Origin: a virus
Reading direction: 5' to 3' (one strand)
Length of the DNA: 25,354 nucleotides
Virus record (IMG/VR): IMGVR_UViG_3300034092_000751
Span: 1 to 25,354 of that record
Made by a program: the position numbers and the translations under genes
Notes under the pieces: generated by a model
Databases searched by the model: none
What the model saw: only the letters and a program-made list of their open reading frames with translations
What the model was told of the DNA's origin: nothing
Shown: piece after piece, positions 16,797 through 24,655 of the stretch
Layout: every line of letters starts with the position of its first letter
Numbering within the stretch: position 1 is the first letter of the stretch

Positions 16797-17389
16797 GGCA
16801 CCGTGGCTTGTGTGGTGGTTGTCGTTGTGGTGTTGGTACTGGTCACCACAGTTGGAGTAGCCGTATTGTCAGTAATACCGCCACCAGCAAGGCGACCACT
16901 GTTGCCAGAGTTTGACCCACTGTTTGCCCCTATGCTGTACGAACCTGCGCCAATTACACCATTGCCGCCGATGGTTGTCACGTTGGCCGCTGGCGCTTGA
17001 ATCTGCGAGGCGATGCCCACGAACGCTGCGTTGGTGCTGACACCCAGAGCTGTTGCATTGTCAGACTGGCGCATGCCCAAGCTGGTCTGCTTGTTCACGG
17101 TATACACCTGTCCGATGGTTGGCAGCAGCAGGCCGGTCCACTGCATGGCGTAATCAGCCCAGTTCTTGGGAGCGTTGATCTGCGCGTTCTGCTGACCGCC
17201 ACCCATCTGAAGGGACATCACCGCAGCGACTTTGGCTGTGGTGTCACCTTGCCGAGCGATGTCAGCAAGGGCTTGGAAACGGGCTGTCTGGGCCGCTGCT
17301 TGAGCTTTATGGGCTTCGGCATAGGCTTGGTACTCGGCAGTGGCGCAGCCTGTCAAGGACAGGGCACAGAGAATGGCGATCAGGCGCAT
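16793..17389 (-). CDS. Putative outer-membrane lipoprotein, 198 aa
   Basis: The start is the ATG at 17389 with a TAGGAG site. The N-terminus is a lipoprotein signal: MRLIAILCALS then lipobox LTGC with the acylated cysteine at 15. The +2 residue is alanine, consistent with outer-membrane sorting in Gram-negatives. Residues 16-70 are an Ala/Gln-rich helix, the middle is mixed, and the C-terminal 70 residues are Gly/Asn/Ser/Thr-rich ending in a Thr-rich tail (TNTTTTTTTQATVP). It sits at the upstream end of the lysis block, so an o-spanin-like role is possible, but it is longer than usual o-spanins and not clearly proline-rich. It may instead alter the host surface late in infection. Confidence 0.7.
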   Translation of the reverse strand: MRLIAILCALSLTGCATAEYQAYAEAHKAQAAAQTARFQALADIARQGDTTAKVAAVMSLQMGGGQQNAQINAPKNWADYAMQWTGLLLPTIGQVYTVNKQTSLGMRQSDNATALGVSTNAAFVGIASQIQAPAANVTTIGGNGVIGAGSYSIGANSGSNSGNSGRLAGGGITDNTATPTVVTSTNTTTTTTTQATVP

Positions 17390-17397
17390 GATGGCTC

Positions 17398-17868
17398 CTA
17401 CAAAATGTGTGACAAAGCTGCTACCGGCACCAATGCGCCGAACGAGCAGATAATACGCTCGCCACCAGAAATTGGCGTGCTCCCATGACGTTCAAGACTT
17501 GCCAGACAAAGCCAAAGATCGCCCTCTTCGACTGGCACAACAACCCCATCCAAAATCGGATCGCCGCCCGCTGCGGGTTTTTTGACCATCCAGTTACAGC
17601 GAGTATGCACATACCCAACAGGAGCACCGTCTTTATGGGTGTGCGTTGCCGCGCCATCCAAATAGTGGTTGCCAATAAAGTTCCTGAACTGCGGTTCGCG
17701 CATAGTTTCCGTTATGCCAAACGCCGCAAATGCCTCATCTCGGAATGGGGCGTCTTCATAACTCATAAAGCGCCTGCCAAAACTGTTGTCGCGGTACACC
17801 CCTTCTGGCATATTAAAGCAGTCGGGATGCTTCCAACCCTTGATGACTCGCGGGGTTTGCAGCAGCAC
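17398..17868 (-). CDS. 2-oxoglutarate/Fe(II)-dependent oxygenase-like protein, 156 aa
   Basis: Residues fit the Fe(II)/2OG dioxygenase facial triad: HTHKD supplies H78 and D80 (HxD), H128 in LERHG is the distal ligand, and R138 ten residues later is placed to bind 2-oxoglutarate. The stretch EEGDLWLCLASLERHG and the following GERIICSFG strand are typical of this double-stranded beta-helix fold. Enzymes of the family hydroxylate or demethylate proteins, nucleic acids or small molecules; the substrate here is unknown. The start is GTG at 17868, with GGAG about 8 bases upstream. The next in-frame ATG (residue 20) would remove conserved-looking sequence. It directly follows the cupin gene. Similar small oxygenases occur in cyanophage and pelagiphage late regions. 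Confidence 0.8.
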   Translation of the reverse strand: MLLQTPRVIKGWKHPDCFNMPEGVYRDNSFGRRFMSYEDAPFRDEAFAAFGITETMREPQFRNFIGNHYLDGAATHTHKDGAPVGYVHTRCNWMVKKPAAGGDPILDGVVVPVEEGDLWLCLASLERHGSTPISGGERIICSFGALVPVAALSHIL

Positions 17869-17869
17869 T

Positions 17870-18226
17870 TTAGGTCTCCGTGGCGCGGCTTGCGAACACT
17901 TGCTCGGCTCCGGCGGGGATCATGTCCTCCGAAACCGTATCGCCACCATGCTCTGCACTGTCAGCGGTGTGCAAGCAAACGCAAACGGTTCCGGCTTCTT
18001 GACCTACCAATTCATGTTCCAACTCTGCTGCAATCCAGATGAGCTGCGGGGCTTTAAACACAGTCTCTTTGCCGCGACACCGCACCAAAACCGAGCCGTG
18101 CGCTACCAGCGTTGCATGATCATACTGGTGGGTATGCCCCAACTCAATGTCCCCCACATTTTGAAAATGCATCATGCGGGTAAAAAGTTTGTGTATGTGC
18201 GCAATTCGGATGTTTGGTTGTGCCAT
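17870..18226 (-). CDS. Small single-domain cupin protein, 118 aa
   Basis: Cupin motif 1 is recognisable: G25, then H31-x-H33, H37 in place of the usual glutamate, and G44 after six residues. Motif 2 contains P60 and H71. The three to four histidines suggest a bound metal ion in a small beta-barrel. Cupins range from dioxygenases and isomerases to simple sensors, so a reaction cannot be named. The ATG at 18226 follows the previous stop by 2 bases, with GGAG about 8 bases upstream, and the next gene (2OG oxygenase) starts one base after its stop. Co-transcription with another beta-helix metalloprotein suggests a shared pathway, perhaps modification of a virion glycan, a fibre or a host metabolite (inference). 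Confidence 0.7.
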   Translation of the reverse strand: MAQPNIRIAHIHKLFTRMMHFQNVGDIELGHTHQYDHATLVAHGSVLVRCRGKETVFKAPQLIWIAAELEHELVGQEAGTVCVCLHTADSAEHGGDTVSEDMIPAGAEQVFASRATET

Positions 18227-18228
18227 TT

Positions 18229-18657
18229 TTAAAGCTCCACAATATCAATTTTTCCGTTAGCATTTTCCGGGACAATAACCCAAGATACAGTCGCCTCATC
18301 CCAAGTGTAATACGGAGGGCTGTTCGGCTCCGGCATTGGCACGGGTGATTCCCACAAATACGAAAAGCTGTTCATGACCCATGAAGGATAGGGCGACGGA
18401 GACGCAAAGCCCCCACCCTCTGGTCCGTTGGGTAGCCACGTAAAGCCAATCCCTGCAAAGTTCTTGCGAAACGCTTTGGACTGGTCGGGATCAGGTGTAT
18501 TGGTGTTGGGGGTGTAATACACGCCGCCATGCGTGTTATAGCTGGTTTGCACCCAAGTTGCTGGGTCGCCCCAGCTACCCGTGTCAATCTCTGCTTGGTC
18601 AATGACCAGCACGCGCCGGACAATGCTGTTCTCGTCGATTTGGGCAAATTGGCTCAT
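18229..18657 (-). CDS. Small conserved phage protein of tail-fibre region, 142 aa
   Basis: The start is the ATG at 18657, coupled by ATGA to the glycine-rich protein gene. The N-terminus FAQIDENSIVRRVLVID and the block WVQTSYNTHGGVYYTP followed by FRKNFAGIGFTW match a pattern I recall from many cyanophage and other aquatic phage genomes, usually unnamed and next to fibre genes. The C-terminal half is Pro/Trp-rich with several Trp-containing repeats (SWVMNSFSYLWESP, WDEATVSWVIV). It is probably a structural or fibre-associated protein. No enzyme motif is present. Confidence 0.7.
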   Translation of the reverse strand: MSQFAQIDENSIVRRVLVIDQAEIDTGSWGDPATWVQTSYNTHGGVYYTPNTNTPDPDQSKAFRKNFAGIGFTWLPNGPEGGGFASPSPYPSWVMNSFSYLWESPVPMPEPNSPPYYTWDEATVSWVIVPENANGKIDIVEL

Positions 18658-19685
18658 GCTGTAAATGTCCCAGAGGATGTGAAGGTGTGGTATGTATAGC
18701 CGCCAGCAGAAGTGACTGTGCCGCCAGTGCCGCGCTGGGAGCCTGCATAACGGATGATGACGACGCCTGAACCGCCGCTGCGTCCAACACCGCTGTAAAC
18801 GGTAGCCCCGCCACCGCCACCGCCTGAGTTTGCCGCCCCGTCTGTTGCGGCAGTATCTACCCCCGAAGCTCCACCCCCGCCTAGACTTCCCGCAGCACCG
18901 ACATTATAAGCAACAGTACTGTACCCGTATGGTGTGGCAAATGCAGTAGAACCGCCGCCCCCTGCATACGCAATACCGTTTAACCACACCTTTCCAGCCC
19001 CGCCAACACCCCCAGAGGCCATGCCACTGGCAGTCCCCGCAGCATTTGCACCGCCGCCGCTGCCGCTCCGAGCCACCCGGTAAAAATTGTTATACCCTTG
19101 GTAAACGTCGGTAGCTGTGGCGGTGCCTCCGTTGTTTCCTTGCCCGGAAATTCCAGTCCCGGCAGTGAATGATGGGTAGGTAGAAGCACCGCCGCCAGAC
19201 CCGCCACTTGTGGCACCAGCGGCGCTGGCGGCTCCGCCAGCCCCACCGCCTATAGAAGTAGTGCTATTGAACGACGAATTATTGCCGCTACCGCCTGTAG
19301 CGGCACTGGGGGCACTTACCGCTGCACCACCTGACCCTACTGTCGCTGTGTATGAAGCCCCAGATGCAACAGTTATTGCTGAAATGGCTTGGTAACCGCC
19401 AGCGCCGCCGCCCCCTTGCCCAAGATAGGACCCCCAACCCGGCTGCCCGGTCCCACCTGCACCACCACCAGCAACAACCAAATATTCAATGGTGTAGGCG
19501 TTCGCTTTTCCATACAACGAGTTCATGCTCCACGAGGTGCCGCTACCACCAACACCTGCAAGAGTGCGGACTGCTGCATCGTTCATTGAGATAGTCGCGG
19601 TCAGGCTCAGACCGAGTTCTTGAGCGACACTGACTGGGCTTGATGTGCCTCCCATGTTCAGGGGGCCGCTTGCTGGCATTACCAT
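18654..19685 (-). CDS. Glycine-rich tail/receptor-binding protein candidate, 343 aa
   Basis: The start is the ATG at 19685 behind a perfect AAGGAG. An N-terminal region of about 65 residues (MNLYGKA-type helix: SWSMNSLYGKANAY) leads to YTIEYLVVAGGGAGG, then about 200 residues dominated by Gly, Ala and Ser runs. The protein ends with GSGVVIIRYAGS and a last beta segment GGYTYHTFTSSGTFTA. This is the architecture of glycine-rich phage tail proteins (Gly_rich_2 type). The glycine clusters could form polyglycine-II sheets, as in the S16 gp38 adhesin. It follows two fibre genes, so a tip or host-recognition role is plausible. Confidence 0.75.
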   Translation of the reverse strand: MVMPASGPLNMGGTSSPVSVAQELGLSLTATISMNDAAVRTLAGVGGSGTSWSMNSLYGKANAYTIEYLVVAGGGAGGTGQPGWGSYLGQGGGGAGGYQAISAITVASGASYTATVGSGGAAVSAPSAATGGSGNNSSFNSTTSIGGGAGGAASAAGATSGGSGGGASTYPSFTAGTGISGQGNNGGTATATDVYQGYNNFYRVARSGSGGGANAAGTASGMASGGVGGAGKVWLNGIAYAGGGGSTAFATPYGYSTVAYNVGAAGSLGGGGASGVDTAATDGAANSGGGGGGATVYSGVGRSGGSGVVIIRYAGSQRGTGGTVTSAGGYTYHTFTSSGTFTA

Positions 19686-19694
19686 GTTCGCTCC

Positions 19695-20576
19695 TTATGG
19701 GGTGCCGTAGGCGGTTACGTTGTCTTTGGCGATCAGAGCGCCTGCGCTGCTGAACGAGGCAACCACTGTGCCGCCATACTTGATCACGAGCTTACCGCCT
19801 TCTTCCATGATTGTGAAGTTGGTTGTTGTCAGGCTTGTGACGGAGCCGCCCAGCGTGATGTTGCCCGTGGATGTCACCGTGCCCGAAAGCGTCAGGCCGT
19901 TGGCGGAGCCAGTACCTGCAACAGAAGAAACCGAGCCACCACCAGTGCCTGCGCCGATGGCTGTGCGGAAGTCCGAAGCACTCAAAGATGAGACGGTGTT
20001 GTCTGCATTGAAACGTGGGAATGTCACCGCGCTTGGATTGGTGATCGTGAAGAGGTTGCCGCCCAGCGTTGTTGCGCCGAAGTTGGTCCGTGCCGCTGAT
20101 GCAGTTGACGCGCCTGATCCACCAGAGGCAACAGGCAGGGCCGTCAGCAAAGTCAAGGAAGACAAGAAGCTGATCTGCTCGCCCACGTCTGTACCGTCGT
20201 TGTACACCACCGTGCGCGTACCGGGAGGGACTGCCACACCGGTCAGGCCAGACACCTTGACTGTCACAGCGAAGCTGGAGCCGTTGATGACGATGTAGGG
20301 CTTCTGGATAGCGGGAACATTCACCGTGCCCGCAGCAGACACCGCGCCGGAGGCGATGTTCAAGCACAGTGCCCGGGCATCCTGAGCAGCCGTGGTGTTG
20401 GCCAGCGTCAGTGTGCACACGTTGGCTGTGAAGTCTGCTGCTTCCAGTGTCGCCATACCCGCAATGGCCTGCTCGATGGCAGTACCAATGTTGGAGTTGG
20501 TCGTGGTGCCCCAAGTGCCTGACTGCTCACCGTTGCCGATCAGCTCAAACTTTAGGTTGGAGAAGGTGCTTGACAT
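19695..20576 (-). CDS. Tail-fibre-like structural protein, 293 aa
   Basis: The start is the ATG at 20576 with AAGGA, overlapping the end of the S74 fibre gene's coding context. The N-terminus FSNLKFELIGNGEQSGTWG, followed by NIGTAIEQAIAG, is a recurring beginning of phage fibre-associated proteins. The middle has repeated beta strands with a helical break, and the C-terminal third (residues 210 onward) is Ser/Thr/Gly-rich beta sequence (SVSSVAGTGSANGLTLSG) like trimeric fibre shafts. It lacks the chaperone domain of its neighbour. It may be a second fibre, or a segment that co-assembles with the larger one. Confidence 0.7.
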   Translation of the reverse strand: MSSTFSNLKFELIGNGEQSGTWGTTTNSNIGTAIEQAIAGMATLEAADFTANVCTLTLANTTAAQDARALCLNIASGAVSAAGTVNVPAIQKPYIVINGSSFAVTVKVSGLTGVAVPPGTRTVVYNDGTDVGEQISFLSSLTLLTALPVASGGSGASTASAARTNFGATTLGGNLFTITNPSAVTFPRFNADNTVSSLSASDFRTAIGAGTGGGSVSSVAGTGSANGLTLSGTVTSTGNITLGGSVTSLTTTNFTIMEEGGKLVIKYGGTVVASFSSAGALIAKDNVTAYGTP

Positions 20577-20578
20577 GA

Positions 20579-22915
20579 TTATCCTTTCGCCTCAAGGGCG
20601 GCTATGCGAGCTTCGAGCGCAACAACACGTTCCGCCAACTTTACAGCAGCAACAAGGGCTGCGTTTCCGTATGCGAGGGTGAGGTTGCCTTTTTCATCAG
20701 TCTGGACCACCTCTGGCAAAAACGCCTGCATTTGCTGAGCGGACACACCGGCCTGCCGGTCGTCTGAATCAATCCGGGTGTATGTGCCGTGCTTGATCTT
20801 TGCCAACTGCGAAAGAAAATCACCGGGTAAATCGGCCCAGTCTTTTTTCAATCGCTCATCAGAATACGCAGTGACGTTGCCCGTGCAGACCAAGTTGCCA
20901 GCGTTTAGGTTGTAGTTTGTCCCGTCCCAGTACAGGTAGTGAGAGCCCGCGCTGCTGAGGTAGATTACCCCGGTTGTACCGCCACTTCGGTATGCAGTCA
21001 TATCTCCGTTGACCGCAGTAATTCCAGTACTGACGCCGGATGTGTTTGGAGTGGCGGTAAGTCTTGTAACTGAAACCGTCCCCGCGCTGAAGTTGCCAGA
21101 GGCATCCCGAGCAACGAGCGTTGAAACGGTGTTGGCGCTTGTTGCGTTCGATGTGACGGTGAACGTCGCGTTGCCTGATTGGTTGGCGGTGAATGTCTGA
21201 GAACCCGACAGGCCAGTGCCCGACACGTTCATTGTGAGCGTGCCGTTGTTGACGTTGGCCGCTGTGGTAGCCGTCGTAGCGTTACCGCTCAGTGCCGCAG
21301 TGATCGTGCCTGCGCTGAAGTTGCCCGAGGCGTCACGCGCTACGACCTTGCTGGCCGTGTTGGCGGATGTGGCGTCCACTGCCGCAGTGACTGCGCCAGA
21401 GCCGTTGTAGCTTGTACCGGTCAGATACGAACCCAATGTCAAAGCGTTCAGGTTGCTGCCCAAGGCCACACCCGAGATCGTGCCAGCACTCCATGTGAAC
21501 GCAGAGCCGTTCCAGTTCAGAACTTGGTTGGAGGCTGTGGGCGCTACCGCGAATGTCGTGGCCCCTGATCCGGTCTGGTACGCAATCTGGTTGGCCGCGC
21601 CGCCTGCAAGGTTGGTCGCTGTGGTTGCGCTTGTTGCCGAACCGCTCAGTGTGGCCGTGATAGTCCCGGCGCTGAAGTTGCCCGATGCGTCACGCGCCAC
21701 GACCTTGGAAGCAGTGTTGGCGTCCGTGGCATCCACGGCAAAAGTGCGGGCTGCGGAGCCATCAAACGTGCCGCCAGAAGTCAGGAACGTGCCCGCTGTC
21801 AGAGCGTTGGCCACCGAGCCAGCTTGGCCTGAGATGTTGCCCGACACCGCTGCGCCCGAGATGGCGATGGCCGTGGGGGTGACGCCTGTGACTTGACCTT
21901 GTGCGTTCGTGGTGATTACCGGCACCGTAGCGGCATCGCCGTATGTGCCAGCAGTACCCGTGTTGGTGATGCTGAACTGTGTGCCAGAGAGGGTCAAGCC
22001 CGTGCCTGCGCTGTAAATCTGCGCGGAGCTGATCTGGGCAAACGTGATGTTGGTTGTGCCAAACGTGATGACGCCGGTCGTGTTGCAGGTGTATGTCTCA
22101 CCTGCGCCTGTTGCGCCTTGCTGCACAAAAACGGTAGAGCCTTCGCTCAAGCCCGCAGCATTGTTGATGACGTAAGTGTCCGCATCACTGGAGCGAGTCA
22201 AAATCCAGTTGGTCGATCCCGAGCCCACGTTTGTCACCACGTAGATACCGTTTTGTGTCTGGGTAGTCTGCTGATACACCAACACGCGATCCGCCACGCT
22301 GACCGTCACACCATCAATTACCAAGGCAGCTTGTGCCCCTGCGTTGGTCAGAGTTGCGCCCACACCGGCGGTGCCGTTGTTGTACGTTGCGTTCAGGTTG
22401 ATCGGTGCTTCCACCCGCACTGGCTGGTGGAAGTGGATGCCGCTCGCTATGAGCGCATCGACGTAGGTCTTGTTGACCAAATCGTTTGCGCTGGCAGGTG
22501 CTGTTGAAACCGTGCCCGCTGTAATGTTGGCGGTGGTGATGTTGGCCGTGCTCGCACCCAAGGTGCCGATGTCCAGCACCGAAACGGCAGAGCCCGCTGC
22601 GTCCAGATACACCGCACGCGAAGATGGGTATGTGACAAACACGTCCTTGGAGCCAGCGCCAAAGTTCACCAGAGAACCAGCGTTGCTGGACGACACCACG
22701 GTTGTGCGCGACAGGGTTGTGCCCGAGGATGTGTAAGTGCCGACGCCCACTTCCCAAGCGCCAGATGCCGAGTCCACAATGGCGTAGAAGGTCTGGTTGC
22801 CGTCACCAACAGCGGCAAAGGACTGGAACCCTGCGGCTGCGCCAGCCAACGTAACCGTGCCGGTGCCGGTTGTTGTGGTCGTTTCCTTGACGCGATCTTT
22901 GAGTACCAATGCCAT
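20579..22915 (-). CDS. Tail fibre with C-terminal peptidase S74 (intramolecular chaperone) domain, 778 aa
   Basis: The start is the ATG at 22915 with AAGGACTC upstream. The N-terminal 100 residues carry a common phage module (LKDRVKETTTTTGTGTVTLA, then DGNQTFYAIVDSASGAWEVG and GTTLSRTTVV), probably the virion-attachment part. A long Ser/Thr/Ala/Gly shaft follows, with three copies of a VARDASGNFSAGT element. The last 94 residues begin SDERLKKDW, the S74 signature: S685 and K690 form the Ser-Lys dyad that cleaves the chaperone off after trimer folding, as in endosialidases. The end is a heptad coiled coil (ERVVALEARIAALEAKG). Role: host recognition fibre that self-processes. Confidence 0.9.
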   Translation of the reverse strand: MALVLKDRVKETTTTTGTGTVTLAGAAAGFQSFAAVGDGNQTFYAIVDSASGAWEVGVGTYTSSGTTLSRTTVVSSSNAGSLVNFGAGSKDVFVTYPSSRAVYLDAAGSAVSVLDIGTLGASTANITTANITAGTVSTAPASANDLVNKTYVDALIASGIHFHQPVRVEAPINLNATYNNGTAGVGATLTNAGAQAALVIDGVTVSVADRVLVYQQTTQTQNGIYVVTNVGSGSTNWILTRSSDADTYVINNAAGLSEGSTVFVQQGATGAGETYTCNTTGVITFGTTNITFAQISSAQIYSAGTGLTLSGTQFSITNTGTAGTYGDAATVPVITTNAQGQVTGVTPTAIAISGAAVSGNISGQAGSVANALTAGTFLTSGGTFDGSAARTFAVDATDANTASKVVARDASGNFSAGTITATLSGSATSATTATNLAGGAANQIAYQTGSGATTFAVAPTASNQVLNWNGSAFTWSAGTISGVALGSNLNALTLGSYLTGTSYNGSGAVTAAVDATSANTASKVVARDASGNFSAGTITAALSGNATTATTAANVNNGTLTMNVSGTGLSGSQTFTANQSGNATFTVTSNATSANTVSTLVARDASGNFSAGTVSVTRLTATPNTSGVSTGITAVNGDMTAYRSGGTTGVIYLSSAGSHYLYWDGTNYNLNAGNLVCTGNVTAYSDERLKKDWADLPGDFLSQLAKIKHGTYTRIDSDDRQAGVSAQQMQAFLPEVVQTDEKGNLTLAYGNAALVAAVKLAERVVALEARIAALEAKG
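21084..21706. repeat. Three dispersed copies of a fibre-shaft repeat
   Basis: Near-identical segments at 21084-21117, 21312-21349 and 21669-21706 on the plus strand, each starting GCGCTGAAGTTGCC. They encode the VARDASGNFSAG element of the S74 fibre. The latter two copies are the more similar pair. Confidence 0.8.
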
Positions 22916-22924
22916 TTTGAGTCC

Positions 22925-23608
22925 TTACGATGGTATCTGCGTCCAGCCGGGGGACTGCACATCGTTGATATTTTGCCAGTTCGGTGTCTGGCTGTCGTCA
23001 ATCGTGGCCCAGACCAACACCCCTCCGATGTTGATGTAAAGCTGCACGCCGGTCAGGTAGACGTTCTTGTCTTTGACTGCGCCCAGAGTGCTCAGGGCGC
23101 TGACAGCTTCCGCCATGGTGCCCGTGAAATTTACTTGAGCCACTTGGGTGGCCGCGCCCGTGGCGCTCTCTGCGATGGCCACGGAGATCAGCAGGCCTCT
23201 GGCCATGTCGTCAGTGCCCGTGGCGGTCTCAGCCTGCGCCGCCAAGAAAGTGCCCACAGCAGTCTGTGCTGCCGTGCCGGTGGTGCTTTCCGCCTGTGCA
23301 GCCAAGAAGGTGCCAATGGCCGTCTGGGTTGCTGTAGCTTCGGCCTGCTCAAGCATGCTGGCCACCATGGTGGCGATCACCGACTGCACGTTGGCTGCGG
23401 TGGCGGATTCTTCCTGCGCGGGCCTGAACGTGGCCGTAGCTACCTGCGCCTGCTGGCCGGTCACCGCCTCGTCAATGAGGCCCCCGCGAACAAGGCTCGG
23501 CACTGCGAAAACGCTCCCCGCCAAAGCCGTCTCGGCCTGCGCGACGGCAAACGTATTCCCGCCTAAAGAGGCGAAGGGTGCTTGGGCAAAAGTGACATCA
23601 CCAAACAC
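22925..23608 (-). CDS. Ala/Thr-rich repeat protein, fibre-associated, 227 aa
   Basis: The start is GTG at 23608, with an AGGGG site 6 bases upstream that lies just after the previous gene's stop. Residues about 20-170 are an imperfect repeat in which glutamate precedes Ala/Thr-rich strands. The clearest copies are TAIGTFLAAQAESTTGTAAQ and the following 20 residues of the same pattern. The C-terminus (YLTGVQLYINIGGVLVWATI then NWQNINDVQSPGWTQIP) is a conserved ending I recall in proteins next to phage tail fibres. It is probably a fibre-base or fibre-linker component. No enzymatic motif is present. Confidence 0.7.
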   Translation of the reverse strand: MFGDVTFAQAPFASLGGNTFAVAQAETALAGSVFAVPSLVRGGLIDEAVTGQQAQVATATFRPAQEESATAANVQSVIATMVASMLEQAEATATQTAIGTFLAAQAESTTGTAAQTAVGTFLAAQAETATGTDDMARGLLISVAIAESATGAATQVAQVNFTGTMAEAVSALSTLGAVKDKNVYLTGVQLYINIGGVLVWATIDDSQTPNWQNINDVQSPGWTQIPS

Positions 23609-23620
23609 CGCTTGCCCCTA

Positions 23621-24199
23621 TCAGGCCGCGTCGAGCGAGAAGGTGTAGGTCACATTCAGCGTGTCGCCGTTGTCCACCGTCTTGTCGCCGCCAGTAAAGT
23701 CACCAGCCGAGAACAAGATGCCAGACGTGCCGCTGTTCACACTGGCCAAGAACGCGCCAGCCACCACCGTGCCGTTCACCAGCATGGCAAACGAGGAAGG
23801 AGCTGCGGAGTTCGAGATCACCGATGGATCAGCCGTGGTGGCCGTGCCGAACGTCACTGCCTTGCGGTTGCCGGTGTAGGCTGTGCCGGGCACCAGTTCT
23901 GTCCATCCTGCGTGCGAAGCCAGCGTGTCAGCAGCGGCAAAGGTTGTGCCGGAGCCGGGGCCTTGGACCAAGCCAAGGAACCAAGCAGACGTGTAGCCAG
24001 AAGCAGCGAAATACTTGCTGTTCATGTCCTGCAGGCCTTGGTTGACCACGAGGTTGTGGAAGGTGTCAGACCACTTCTCTTTGCCGTCTGCGCCCACGCA
24101 GGTGACGGTGAACACACCGCCCGCGCCCACGCGCTCACCGCCTACACGGTTTGTGATCAGGCCTGCTGTAACGCTGTCGGCTGCTTTGCTGTGTTCCAT
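23621..24199 (-). CDS. Putative virion structural protein, 192 aa
   Basis: The start is the ATG at 24199 with AAGGA. Beta-rich sequence includes FHNLVVNQGLQDMNSKYFAA followed by WFLGLVQG, then a strand-rich half ending in DNGDTLNVTYTFSLDAA, a typical edge strand. The NLVVNQGL pattern recurs in phage tail and minor virion proteins. Position right after the adaptor-like and 148-residue genes, and before the fibres, suggests a tail or baseplate component. No named family is recognised. Confidence 0.65.
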   Translation of the reverse strand: MEHSKAADSVTAGLITNRVGGERVGAGGVFTVTCVGADGKEKWSDTFHNLVVNQGLQDMNSKYFAASGYTSAWFLGLVQGPGSGTTFAAADTLASHAGWTELVPGTAYTGNRKAVTFGTATTADPSVISNSAAPSSFAMLVNGTVVAGAFLASVNSGTSGILFSAGDFTGGDKTVDNGDTLNVTYTFSLDAA

Positions 24200-24208
24200 G
24201 ATGTGTCC

Positions 24209-24655
24209 TTATGAGATGCGCACGATTGCGCTGTTGGCATCGGCAGTTGGGAAAATGACTTGGAAGGTGTCGTTGCTCACGGTCTTGTCAGCGCCGAAGT
24301 CGAGAACAGCCACGGACTTGTTGCCCTCTGTGCTGTTGTAGATCAACGCGCCCCGGGCTGTGAAGGTTGAGCTTGTCCAAGAGGTGTTGGCAAAGCTGAA
24401 GTAGGCCGTGGGCACGTTGGCGCTGTTGTTTGCAGCCACAGGTGTGGTCGTAATGACCAGTGTGTTGCCGCCAGCCACGTAACCCGTACCAACGACTTCA
24501 CCTGATGTCGTGTAAACAGCCGTGGAGCCGTCCAGATTGGCGGCAGCGGTGTACAGCGCGATCTTGAACGTGTCGGGCGATGTCGGTCCAAAGTTGTGAA
24601 TGCCCTGCGGCAGCTCCACCTTGAACGATGTGGTTGCGGTTTGCGCGATTGTCAT
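24209..24655 (-). CDS. Putative virion structural protein, 148 aa
   Basis: The start is the ATG at 24655, coupled to the adaptor-like gene by ATGA. The first half contains NFGPTSPDTFKIALYT, then beta strands, and the C-terminus has RGALIYNSTEGNKSVAVLDFG followed by a strand (TFQVIFPTADANSAIVRIS). This C-terminal pattern recurs in unnamed phage proteins that lie downstream of head-tail adaptor genes. It is probably a tail or connector component with an immunoglobulin-like or jelly-roll fold. No catalytic motif. Confidence 0.65.
   Translation of the reverse strand: MTIAQTATTSFKVELPQGIHNFGPTSPDTFKIALYTAAANLDGSTAVYTTSGEVVGTGYVAGGNTLVITTTPVAANNSANVPTAYFSFANTSWTSSTFTARGALIYNSTEGNKSVAVLDFGADKTVSNDTFQVIFPTADANSAIVRIS

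Noticed and set aside
16793-17389. Calling the lipoprotein an o-spanin
   Set aside because: The lipobox fits, but the protein is long, not clearly proline-rich, and has no obvious i-spanin partner.
18900-19460. Low-complexity GC-rich stretch as non-coding or assembly error
   Set aside because: The frame is open throughout and ends in the conserved VVIIRY and YTYHTFTSSGTF segments of glycine-rich tail proteins.
21084-21706. Evenly similar repeats that might suggest a CRISPR array
   Set aside because: The copies are widely and unevenly spaced, lie in frame in a fibre gene and encode a shaft repeat.
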